Assembly (NCBI GenBank): GCA_904066235.2
Contig: CAJFCV020000003.1
Span: forward strand, 1,984,001-2,048,000
DNA from: Bursaphelenchus xylophilus
Lineage: Eukaryota; Nematoda; Chromadorea; Rhabditida; Aphelenchoididae
Direction of reading: 5' to 3'
Length of the DNA stretch: 64,000 nucleotides
Of the stretch, positions 23,401 through 33,182 are shown piece after piece (position 1 is the first letter of the stretch; each line of letters begins with the position of its first letter). Both the position numbers and the translations under genes were made by a program. The notes beneath the pieces are model-generated. The model was not told where the DNA came from. It saw only the letters and a program-made list of their open reading frames with translations, and made no database searches.

Positions 23401-23912
23401 CAGGGCGCGGCAATTTTTCGGCCGGATTTTAATTGGCCATAACTTTTTTAGTTTTTGGGCAAATGTTAAAATTCTTTTTTTCCCTGAATCCATAGACAAC
23501 CTGATTTTGTTTAATACCAAATATGTTATACCCGTTTATTATACTACAGTAAGAACTCAAGACAAAGAAAAAGCTCTAATTTTCATAGCTGACAATGGAA
23601 TTAACCCTAGTAGCTGGCTATATCCTCGCTAGTTTTGTATGGCACGAACAGGCATGAAACTTTTTACGACAAAATTCGTAAAAAAAGTCTTTTTTTCTGG
23701 CGATTTTCACACACGCCGAAAAATCAGAGAAAACGACCGAAAGGCCAATAACTATGAACTAGGTCCCTGTATATATAACATATTTGGTATTAAACAAAAT
23801 GGGGTTGTCTGAGGATTCAGGAAAAAAAGAATTTTAACATTCGGATAAAAACTAAAAAAGTTATAGCCAATTCAAATCCGGCCGAAAAATTGCCGCACCC
23901 TGTATTTGATTT
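23401..23912. mobile_element. Foldback element with CAGGGCGCGGC ends
   Basis: Arms 23401-23530 and 23775-23912 are inverted (CAGGGCGCGGCAATTTTTCG against GCCGAAAAATTGCCGCACCC then TG; both carry TTGTTTAATACCAAATATG in opposite sense). A single copy in this window with no coding frame. Confidence 0.82.
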
Positions 23913-24575
23913 TATGGTTGTTTTATTGATTTTTGGCTTTTTCAAAGTGAATTTCAAATAGCATTTTTGAAGATATCTTATAAATACATGTTTTTGACAT
24001 AAGCTAAACAAAATTTCAACAAAAAAACCTAATTTTCCAAGCGAAAATAACAACCTAATAAGCAAAAAAAGCAAAAACACTCTTTTTTCTCCCCGTCTCT
24101 CCTTTCCCCCCCCACTCTCTCGTCCAAAATCTCTCTAAATATCTGGGCTGTGCTTGTGAATTCAGCTAAACTTGTTAGTATAATTGATTTGCACTCATAC
24201 AGCCATTTTCCAACCACTTGGCCCAACTTTTTGAACCGCTTTTTGCGGCGCGTTTTCAATTTGGAATTCCAATTTTCCCTGGGCCGTCTCATCGGGCCGC
24301 TCTTTCGTCTTTTTGCAAACGCGAAAAAGTGGAGGGAATTTGGCCGTCCCGACTCTCGCTCATAACCCACTTTTCATTTTTCGCGGCCCAACGGCCCTTT
24401 TCTTCTCCTCTTTTTTCGAGATTTTTCCCTGGGAAAGCCGAGTTTTTCGACGATTTTGAGTGTTTTTAAACTTTTGCTTTTAGGCGATTTGTCAGTTTTT
24501 TAAATGTCATCGATTTTTTAGGCCGAAAAAGTTTTAGTTTTTGTTTGGAAAGTGGATTTTTTTGGATTTTTTTAA
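23913..24575. other. Intergenic, GC-rich block 24070-24470
   Basis: A pyrimidine-rich, higher-GC stretch without repeats. It lies 2.5 kb upstream of the gene at 26980, so it may hold that gene's promoter, but no TATA/Inr pair or conserved frame is visible. Confidence 0.35.
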
Positions 24576-24875
24576 CAAGGAAAGTACTTTTATGGGGCCC
24601 CTATTCTTAGACGGCACATATCTCAAAAAATACGTCAAATGATGTAGATTAAGAATGTGTAAAAATTAGCTGTCCAACTTTGGGTTTTAATGGTGAAAAA
24701 TCAATCGGAAGCTGACTTATAGTCGTATTAATAAACTCTTTTCTGCTTAATTTCTCACAGATTTACAAATTTCTTTTTAGCTTAAAATTGTGTGCCTTGA
24801 GTTTTTAAGGCATAATAAATGAGTCTCGGTGCAAAAAATTATTTTTCAGACCTTAAAATTAAAAAAAATTGATTT

Positions 24876-24955
24876 GGGGCGAAAGGGAATCGAACCTGCG
24901 CGGGTCCGGCCTCTTGATTTCAAGGCTACGGCACTATCCACTCGGCCACACTGCT
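24876..24955 (-). ncRNA. tRNA-Ser/Leu-like segment in foldback
   Basis: On the minus strand there is an A box TGGCCGAGTGG (24948-24938) and a perfect B box GGTTCGATTCC (24896-24886), with a CTTGAAATCAAG anticodon-like region between. Arm pairing is poor, so it is probably a tRNA-derived relic with an intact internal promoter rather than a working tRNA. Confidence 0.55.
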
Positions 24956-25359
24956 CTTTCTCTCTCTCTTGATTGGGAAGACCAATCGCGCTTTTTATCG
25001 TTTGGCTTTTTTGCAATGCCTGTGCCTTTTGTAGGGGAATTTACAAGGGAACCCCAAGTGCGACGTTCTGATTTTCTTTAAATTTTGCACACACATCGGG
25101 CATGAACTAAATATCAATTTCTCAAAGTTTTAGCTAGCGCTTTGCAAGCGCCGCCGAGATATTAAACGATCTTTGCCGCCGCGAGAGTACGCAAAACGCG
25201 GAGAGCGGTAGGAAAAACACTTTTTGTCCATAACTTTGCTTGTTTCTCGCGGAAAAAATTGATTTTTTGTGTAAACATTACCCTCTATGGTAGAAATCGA
25301 TATGAATTTTTTCGTGCCAGAATTCGGCAAAAAGTCTTAAATTTTGGCCGACTTTCGAT

Positions 25360-25794
25360 CAGAGATTGCCACGGTCAAAATTTCGGCTCCGGCTCCGGCT
25401 CTTAGCTCCCAGAGAAGGAGCCGAGGCCAAATTTGCAGCTCCGGCTCCGGCTCTTGGCTGCGTGCAAAATTAAAAAAGGCCTCCGGCTCCGGCTCCCGGC
25501 TCCCATACAAAATTTAAAAAGGTCTCCGGCTCCGAATCCCGGCTCCCGTGCAAAAAAAATTAAAAAAAATGATTTTCCAAAAATAAAAGTTATCAGTGCC
25601 AGAGATCATACACCCAACGTTTTTTCAGCCAAGTCGTATGCGACACATCCTTCCCAGCATTTTTCAAGCAATTAGTTTAACAAAATCATATTTTTGTTTA
25701 CTTTTCTGAACGCTGAGAAGCCTGGCTCCGACTTTGGGCTCGGGAGCCGGAGCCGCACCCAAAATTTCCGGCTCCGGAGCCGTGGCAATCTCTG
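25360..25794. mobile_element. GGCTCC-rich hAT-like element, 8-bp target duplication
   Basis: CAGAGATTGCCACGG ... CCGTGGCAATCTCTG, flanked by CTTTCGAT on both sides (25352-25359 and 25795-25802). The 8-bp duplication and CAGAG terminus are hAT features. The interior is GGCTCC repeats around an AT-rich centre. Confidence 0.92.
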
Positions 25795-25989
25795 CTTTCG
25801 ATCTAACAAGGGAATGGACTTTATGTGTAAATCGATTTTGGCTTGGGACCTAGTCAGATCGAAAGGTGTGTGGTAGTCGATTATTCACTTGGGGGGAAAT
25901 CTCTGCGCGGGGCTTCAAAGCCGAGAAAATCGGCTTCAAAGTTTGGACGAAAGTCAAAGGATAAGGATCCCGGAAAAGGAGCGATAAAA

Positions 25990-26075
25990 AGTGTGAAGCA
26001 GTGGCCGAGTGGTCAGTGCGCTCGCTTTTTGCGCAAAAGGTCGCAAGTTCGAATCTGCTTCCATTCATAACTTTT
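25990..26075 (+). ncRNA. tRNA-like segment, left arm
   Basis: A box TGGCCGAGTGG (26002-26012), B-box-like AGTTCGAATC (26046-26055), and GAAGCAG/CTGCTTC that could pair as an acceptor stem (25995-26001 with 26055-26061). A T6 run follows at about 26072, where Pol III would stop. The anticodon loop is oversized and the T stem poor. Confidence 0.55.
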
Positions 26076-26335
26076 TTAGACAAAAACTTCTATTAATTTT
26101 TTTCCCTGAACTCGATTATCGATACAAGAAGTATATTTTAAACGGAACTTTTCCATTTTCAACGGCTTCGCAGCTTCCCTTTACAGTTTTAGAGCGCAGG
26201 GCACACCATCAACCTGATGTATTCAAAAACAACTTTCCATTATGTTAACTTTTTTATCTATACCCCTTTTTTAAATGTACAGCCGGATTAGCACGAAGAA
26301 AGCAAAAGTAAAAACGATAAATGATGACTTGGGCT

Positions 26336-26405
26336 TGGAAAGATTCGAACCTGCAACCTTTTGCGCAAAAAGCGAGCGCACTGACCACTCGGCCACTGCT
26401 TCACA
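26336..26405 (-). ncRNA. tRNA-like segment, right arm
   Basis: The inverted partner of the left-arm segment. A box at 26395-26385, B box GGTTCGAATC at 26351-26342, which is closer to consensus than the left arm. Confidence 0.55.
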
Positions 26406-26979
26406 CTTTTTATCGCTCCTTTTCCGGGATCCTTATCCTTTGACTTTCGTCCAAACTTTGAAGCCGATTTTCTCGGCTTTGAAGCCCCGCGCAGAGATTT
26501 CCCCCCAAGTGAATAATCGACTACCACACACCTTTCGATCTGACTAGGTCCCAAGCCAAAATCGATTTACACATAAAGTCCATTCCCTTGTAAAAATCTC
26601 GGTTGTTTCTGCGAAGCGCAGGCTAGGATTCTCGCATGTGTATATCTTAGAAAAAGTTAAATATTCTAAATTTGTGCCAAGTTTCATCCAAATCTGAGCG
26701 TCGCACTTGGGGTACTTCCCTTGTTCGCCAGTTTATAGGGCATTTTCGACCGTTAAACCCAAAATTGGGCAACAAATCTCTATATATTCTTGATCAGCAT
26801 GATTTTTCAGATTTTCTGAGTTATGTTCCATAAAAGTACTTCTCTTGTCAAATTTATAGCATTTTTTTGCTAAAAAATCCTTTTTTTCATTATTGTTTTT
26901 CCCCCAAAAAAATCTCGTTTTTCATCCCCAAAAATTTGCAGAAATAGCCGAGCCAATTCCCTTCCTCCTCCACGAACAC

Positions 26980-29900
26980 ATGGCCAGCACTCGGCCAGTG
27001 ATGTGGCCGCCCGACCGCGGGTTCCGGCGCGAGCCCCCCACAAATTTGGATGCTGAAAATATCAGCGCCTTCGAGAAGATTATCCGCTACGCCGAGAAGG
27101 ACGACCTACTGCTGTATTTGACCGCACTATTTGGGGTCTTCATGCCGGCGGTCATGTATTTTGTCTACAAAACGGCGCATGCCAAGTATGAGGCGTACGC
27201 TAAGGTGAGTGAAATGGGATTTTGGGTGGTTTGGAAGTTAAAAAAAATAGAAATTGAAAAAAAATTTTTTGTTTTTTTTAATTTTTTAATTGAAAAAATT
27301 GAAAATTGGAAAAAATAAAAAAGTTGAAACCATCTTTTTAAAAATTTTTTCGATTTTTTTGAATTAAAAAAATTGGAAAAAATATAAAATATTTTTTTTA
27401 CTAGTTCTTTTATAAATTTTTTAAAAGTTTTTTTTTTATTTTTAATTAAAAAACTCGTAAAAAATCCAGAAAAGTCTCAAAAAATGTTTTTTTTTCCAAA
27501 TTTTAATTCAAAAAAATCATAAAAAATCCAGAAAAATCTCAAAAAAATATTTTTGTTTTTTTTTCAATTTTCTCAAACCAAATTTTTTAAAATTTTTTCA
27601 GAAAAAACGCGAAGAAAAACGAAAAGAAAAAGCCCGACAACGAGCGCTGACATTGTTCTACATGCCGGTCTCGGCGCAATTCAAAAAATTGGCATTTGAA
27701 TTGGCCGAAAAGTTGGAATCGTTTGATCCAGTGGTGGTCTCGCTGATTCCCGGCAATCTGAAAATGTTTCGGGGCTACAAGGTAAGAGTCTTTGATTTTA
27801 TCAAGACAAATCCACATTATTTTCCCGATAGTCTGACATCAGTTTGCCGGGAAAATGCGCATTCTGTTGTAATTTTTTTCCATAGTATCTGTGGGACTAT
27901 TCGCTTTTATATAGCTTCTTTTTTGCAGGGATCTCCTAGCTTTTTATACAGGGGCTTTTTATACACCTGATCTAGTGGCAAAAAGCGTACCATTTTGCAT
28001 CCGGGAAGTATCAAAAATGTGGCAAAATGCTTCCATCTCCAAGTGAAAAAACTTCGTTTTGAAGGGCCCCTTTCCTCACAAAAAGAGCTGGCGCGCTTTT
28101 GAAATCTGAGTCCGTCTCTTCATTTTGCATGCTCTCTCGACGTTATATTTCTCGACGTTATAAAAAAGCATGTTTGACTTTGAAGGGTCATAACTCGACG
28201 TAGGATTGATCATTTTTAATGATCTTTTTTTTAAACAAAATGGCAACTACTAAGGAATAAAATGAGCTATTGCTCATTAAAAATGAGCAATTCTATAAAA
28301 AGTTTTAAGCATTTTACATCCGCGAACTTAGCTGAACCGCCCTGTATGAGTATCTATGCGAAATTTAAAGAAGATTGAAAAGTTTTTCTTGAAGAAATTT
28401 CACTTTCAAGACATGATGAGCCCTCTACATATCCGTCTGTCGGGAAAATAATGAGCTTTCCGTCACATCGAAAATCGCATCACCGTCGAAAAAATGAAAT
28501 TGTTTCGCAGAAAAATCAATTTTTTTCAATTCAGCGATGCGTTCGGCGCAACGACATAGTGCTCATTAGTTTCCCGACAAACTTATAGTAGCAAATCAGT
28601 CAAAAATTCACAATTTTCCAATTCCAGGGAGTGATGATATTCCTCATACCGGACCTCGAACTTCACGAGCTCAGCGAAGAAGCGGGCGGCTGGTTCTTGG
28701 ACTGGCTCCAGGAGATGCGTTTCGAGGCCAGACAAAAGGATCTCTTGGCCAACCTGCGATTTGCCACGTTGGCGATTGATTTGGAAAATGAGAGAGAAGA
28801 GCCGCTGGGAAAGGCAAGTGATGACTTTAAAACGTTTTTATTCGGTTTTTAGATCACAAACAACCTGATTAAACGGCTCACCGCGCTAAGTGGAAGGCAG
28901 CTGCATGCGCCGACTTTTATGGGGAAAAATGAGAAAATGGGTAAGATTTTTCTTTTCAGTCGTAAAGGACCAAAAAAATGATTACTTGAAGACAAAGTTT
29001 CGTTGTATGGAAACTCATTTTGGGCTAAAATTTGCTCTTGAACCCCTGAAACGTCTGTCGGGAAAATAATGTGGATTTGTCGCAGAAAAGTGTATTCACA
29101 ATATTTTCCCGGCACACAAATATTTGGACAACGCAATGGCTGCCCCTAAATTAATACCATTCTGCCCCCAAATTCTCCCATTCTGCCCCCAAACACATGC
29201 CCCCAAATAGGAGGTTGGAAGGTGCCCCCAAAATATTCCCATTATGCCCCCAAATACAAAAATTAGTGTAGGGTCATATTTTATGGTGGTAGTCACACCT
29301 CGGGCTAAAAAATTTGAAAATTCGTAGTGGCGATTGCGTAATAAGTAAAAATTCTAAGATTATGACTAAATGTCGGATATAGGGGTAATCGATGGCGCTG
29401 ATTTCGAAAATGATATTCATTTTTAATGATTCTTACGATTTCGCTTAAGCAGTACTGTAAAGTAGTAATTTTTGAAAATTTTAGATGAGATGTCGAGTTA
29501 TAGGTAATCGAGGATGCTGATTTTGAAAATGATATTTATTTTTCATGATTATAACTTTTTTCTTAAGTAGTAGTGTAAAGTAGTAATTTTTGAGATTCCT
29601 GATGAGTTGTGCCGTAAAGTTGTGATTTCTTTGTTTTTATTTTATTTTTTTGATGAATAGTTAGTTAAGTGCAAGGTATGTGTTATTGTTGGTTCACAAA
29701 CTGTGTTCATCTTCTGTAGTTTTTATTCACCTCCAATCTGTTGGCAGAAGAATTTTTGCTCAGAATTTTCTGTCAAACCTGGCATAGCGGCAGGCTATCC
29801 CAAGCCAAACAATTTTATAGCAGAAAAATTTCTGTCAAACCCCGCCCATTTTGGCGCGCTCGATGAAGGGCATAAGCAATACCGTTGATGACTCGAAGTA

Positions 29901-31665
29901 ATAATCGCATGAAAAACAATCCTGTTGGATAATTGTTCAGTCTAGCATTTATCACAATAAAAATTTGAAATATTTTACAAATATTGTCAACTCCTTCAGG
30001 TCCGTGTGATATCACCTAAAACAATACCTGCCTAATTGCAATAAATCGATAGAGAAAACGTTTAAACAGCAAATAACTTGCGTAAATTTAACCTATTCTT
30101 GTACGGACAACGTCACAAAATAGTACGATTGTTTTTTTTTCTTTTTATGACAAAAAATTTTAAAAATGTAACTATGTTGTCTAAAGAGAAGTATTTCTAA
30201 ATTTCAAAAAGTTTTTTTTTGCTAATTTAAGTTCTTTGAGCAACATCGTGTTATTATCCAATAGGATTGTTTTTCATGCGATTATTACTTCGAGTCATCA
30301 ACGGTATTGCTTCTGCCCTTCATCGAGCGCGCCAAAATGGGCGGGGTTTGACAGAAATTTTTCTGCTATAAAATTGTTTGGCTTGGGATAGCCTGCCGCT
30401 ATGCCAGGTTTGACAGAAAATTCTGAGCAAAAATTCTTCTGCCAACAGATTGGAGGTGAATAAAAACTACAGAAGAACACAGTTTTTGAATCAACAATAA
30501 CACATGCCTTGCACTTAATTAACTATTCATCAAAAAAATAAAATAAAAACAAAGAAATCACAACTTTACGGCACAACTCATCAGGAATCTTATTCTGGAA
30601 TCAGCACCCATAAACCCAACCAATTCAAAAAATCTCAAAAATTACTACTTTACACTACTACTTAAGAAAAAAGTTATAATCATGAAAAATGATTATCATT
30701 TTCAAAATCGGCATCCTCGATTACCTATAACTCGACATCTCATCTAAAATTTTCAAATATTACTACTTTACAGTACTACTTAAGCAAAATCGTAAGAATC
30801 ATTAAAAATGAATATCATTTTCGAAATCAGCGCCATCGATTACCCCTATATCCGACATTTAGTCATAATCTTAGAATTTTTACTTATTACGCAATCGCCA
30901 CTACGAATTTTCAAATTTTTTAGCCCGAGGTGTGACTACCACCATAAAATATAACCCTACACTAATTTTTGTATTTGGGGGCATAATGGGAATATTTTGG
31001 GGGCACCTTCCAACCTCCTATTTGGGGGCATGTGTTTGGGGGCAGAATGGGAGAATTTGGGGGCAGAATGGTATTAATTTAGGGGCAGCTTCACAATTAT
31101 CCCAAATATTTCCTTTGAGAGAAACACATGACTCATTTAGGAAGACTTGGCTCTATGGGTCAGGTGTTCCTCTCGTGTATTGTTGAACAGCAATGACATT
31201 TTTAATACATCAATATTTGCCATAAAAGGGTCTGGTTGTAGCGAGATTGATTTTGGCCGAGAATGGGCTCGTTGCCCGAACCCTGTTTGGTTCGGACCGA
31301 TTCTCCGCATTTTGTGTTCTTTCTTACCAAAAATACCGAAGAATATATTGCCTACCGTTGAGAAGCGAAGGCCAAACGTATCAAGGGCTTATTTATGGCC
31401 AGTTCAAAAATAATATTCAAGAATTTTAAAAAGCGAAATGATACTCCTTGAAACACTTGCCTTTTTACCTAATCCTCCAATCTTTTCAGATATCGAATTC
31501 CAGTTGGCGGAGAACGCTCAAATGTTCAGCGAAGCGATCCGAGAGTCCTGGGAAGATGCTGAAACCGATGAGGACCTGCTCAGTACCGAAGAGGAATCCG
31601 ACTTTGATATTGATGATCTGGAAGAGGAATTGGGCCCAGAGGAAGAGCCCAAAAAGGACAAATGA
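26980..31665 (+). CDS. Unrecognised single-pass membrane protein with acidic tail, five exons
   Basis: I do not recognise the family. Exons 26980-27204, 27602-27781, 28628-28813, 28853-28940 and 31490-31665 join to an open frame of 284 residues. Visible features: a Pro/Arg-rich N-terminus; a hydrophobic segment at residues 43-63, likely membrane-spanning; a strongly basic stretch KKREEKRKEKARQR at 76-89; a mixed hydrophobic/charged middle; and a very acidic C-terminal tail (about 247-284) ending EEPKKDK. No signal peptide or catalytic motif is evident. The ATG is preceded by a TTTGCAG acceptor at 26935-26941, either a 5'UTR intron end or a spliced-leader site. Exon 3 ends in a GC donor, giving a 39-nt GC-AG intron (28814-28852). 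Intron 4 (2.5 kb) holds a large palindrome, and introns 2 and 4 contain MITE pieces. An AATAAA lies at 31854. Codon use is gene-like, so I am confident it is real but not of its function. Confidence 0.85.
27803..27871. mobile_element. Two GTCTG MITE ends, back to back
   Basis: A right end (CCACATTATTTTCCCGATAG) is followed directly by a left end (CAGTTTGCCGGGAAAATG), in intron 2 of the membrane-protein gene. Confidence 0.75.
27966..28085. mobile_element. Left half of a CAGTGG Tc1-like MITE
   Basis: CTAGTGGCAAAAAGCGTACC through the GCATCCGGGAAGTATC arm; the right arm is absent. Confidence 0.8.
28431..28588. mobile_element. GTCTG palindrome MITE, GAGC subtype
   Basis: CCGTCTGTCGGGAAAATAAT to GCTCATTAGTTTCCCGACAA, 40 bp upstream of exon 3 of the membrane-protein gene. 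Confidence 0.9.
28814..28852 (+). other. 39-nt GC-AG intron
   Basis: GCAAGTGATG ... GGTTTTTAG lies between in-frame exons of the membrane-protein gene. Reading through hits a stop inside the intron, so it must be spliced or the protein ends here. Confidence 0.7.
29052..29120. mobile_element. GTCTG MITE, internally deleted
   Basis: GTCTGTCGGGAAAATAATGT to CAATATTTTCCCGGCACAC, adjacent to the big palindrome. Confidence 0.75.
29118..31111. mobile_element. 2-kb palindrome in intron 4
   Basis: Arms 29118-29935 and 30251-31111 are near-identical inverted copies around a ~315-bp loop. The outermost part of each arm has several TGCCCCCAAA/TTTGGGGGCA repeats, and further in is a degenerate ~120-bp direct duplication (29377-29590). 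The right arm has an extra ~50-bp segment at about 30590. No transposase frame is visible. The ends share AAATATTTGG. Confidence 0.9.
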
Positions 31666-32077
31666 TCTCTTCTAACGCTAGTGGAGACTTTTTACAACGA
31701 ATTACAAGAGGGCGAAAAAGAAATTTTTTAAAATAGAGGAGTTTTTGGTCTTAATTCAGGCCACAAAAAACCTCGCGATTCGTTGTCGAGAGGTTCCACC
31801 ATAAATAATATTATAATAATGTTCGATTATGTAGTTTCTTATCACGGGTTTATAATAAACTTTTGAAGTTTGCGGAAAATATTGTGTTTTTAAAATACGA
31901 TAGGGTATAATTTCAATTTCAATTTATGTATTTACACTAATCACATGCAAAAAAATCATGGAGTGAATCATAACGGTTTCCATTGTCCGGTCAGGGTAAG
32001 ATCGCTCCATCGGAGGCCATGATTCTTGGCAGCACCGTCGATCCATCTCATCATAAAGCGCCCAAACGGTCGCGTAT
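31666..32077. other. 3' flank of membrane-protein gene
   Basis: Short 3'UTR with AATAAA at 31854. The remainder is unassigned. Confidence 0.5.
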
Positions 32078-32272
32078 ACTAGTCCGTTCGTAAAGTCGCT
32101 AGAATGATTTCGGCGACATGCACCGTGCACGAAACTCAGGGTGCGGGCGACAGCCCAAAAAAGCCTATTGCACCGTGCAAAAAGCCAAAAATTGCACAGT
32201 GCAAAGTGAACTTTCGTTTTCGCGGAGTGCATGTCGCCGAAAACATTCCAGCGACTTCACGGACGGGCTAGT
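32078..32272. mobile_element. CTAGTCC-family MITE, full length
   Basis: CTAGTCCGTTCGTAAAGTCG to CAGCGACTTCACGGACGGGC TAG, flanked by TA, with internal inverted GCACCGTGCAC/GCACAGTGCAAAG motifs. Other copies: 33341-33389 (deleted), 48501-48664, 48978-49168. Confidence 0.82.
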
Positions 32273-32514
32273 AAGGGGATGTCGAATTCATGCTGATCAC
32301 TTTCGTTTCCAACGATTTCTTGAGTTGCTCCAATTTCCCCTCGTTTTAGATCTAACACTGACAGTAGGAACTTGAAATCCATTACGATGAACAGATACTG
32401 TCCCAGGCGAAGCCCTTTGTGCCCGCAACGGCATGGGTGGAAAGGAAAAACCGACCGCTCTTCACGAAGAAAAAATCGGAATCCCACGGTAGAGTATGAA
32501 AATTTCTTTTCAAG

Positions 32515-32700
32515 CAAAGTCAGAGGATGTGCAACGCTCAGATATTGATCAAGCCTAGCGCAGATTTAGATTCCCCTGTTCTTAGATATATTCGCTTTTA
32601 GCTTGCGCTTGAAACGACTGGGATTTTTACATCGAAAGTTTCCACAAATACAACACATTTTTAGGAAGTTTCATGCCCATTTCCACCTTATTCGGTGAGT
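32515..32700 (+). mobile_element. Degenerate TWA-element fragment
   Basis: GCAACGCTCAGATATTGATC and AGCTTGCGCTTGAAACGACT keep family order just before a full copy. Confidence 0.65.
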
Positions 32701-32733
32701 TTCCATTGTGAAGTTTGATGAGCTATGATCTAA

Positions 32734-33182
32734 CAGGGGAAGTACTCCAAGTGCGATGCTCAGATTTTGATGAAACTTGGCACAAATTTAGAATATTTTT
32801 TTCTAGGATATAAGCGATAATCCTAGGTCGCGCTTTGCAGAAACAACCGAGATTTTTAGATCGAAAGTCGGCCAAAGTTTAGGACTTTTTGCCGAATTTC
32901 GGCACGAAAAGTTTCATGCCTATTTCGACCGTAAAGTATAATGTTTCTACAAAAAATCAAATTTTTCCGCACGAAACTGCCAAAGTAATGGCCAAAAAGC
33001 GCTTATCTCTCTGACCGCTCTCCACGTTTAGCGTTCTCTCTCAACGGCAAAAATCGTTCAATATCTCGGCGGCGTCCGCAAAGCGCGAGCTGAACCTTTC
33101 AGAAATTGATTTTTAGTCCATACCCGACGTGTGTGCAAAATTTACAGAAAATCTGAGCGTCGGACTTGGAGTAATTCCCCTG
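32734..33182 (+). mobile_element. TWA element, full length, TAA target duplication
   Basis: CAGGGGAAGTACTCCAAGTG to CTTGGAGTAATTCCCCTG, flanked by TAA (32731-32733, 33183-33185). Confidence 0.94.

Larger units (their letters stand above)
25807..26590. mobile_element. CAAGGG foldback with tRNA-like sequence in both arms
   Basis: 784 bp. Arms of about 260 bp are almost perfect inverted copies, and both flanks are TAA (25804-25806, 26591-26593). Ends are CAAGGGAATGGACTTTATG and its complement. Each arm carries the tRNA-like segment facing inward. It is inserted in the TWA element right after the hAT-like element. A solo arm lies at 49,988-50,068. Confidence 0.93.
25044..26723 (-). mobile_element. 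TWA element split by two later insertions
   Basis: Family sequence 25044-25360 (CAAGGGAACCCCAAGTGCGA onward) stops inside ACTTTCGATC and resumes at 26591 with TAAAAATCTCGGTTGTTT, ending CTTGGGGTACTTCCCTTG. Removing 25361-26590 and one target copy restores the family sequence exactly across the join. Confidence 0.9.
24576..26847. mobile_element. Outer CAAGGA foldback containing three nested elements
   Basis: Left arm from 24576 (CAAGGAAAGTACTTTTATGG) pairs with a right arm ending 26847 (CATAAAAGTACTTCTCTTG); both also share an AATTAGCTGTCCAACTTTGG-like segment in opposite sense (about 24664 and 26752). The left flank is TAA. Its interior holds a tRNA-like segment and TWA element 25044-26723. 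Confidence 0.8.

Noticed and set aside
25995..26061. Functional tRNA gene
   Set aside because: A/B boxes and a possible acceptor stem exist, but the anticodon loop is too large and the T stem does not pair. I call it tRNA-derived only.
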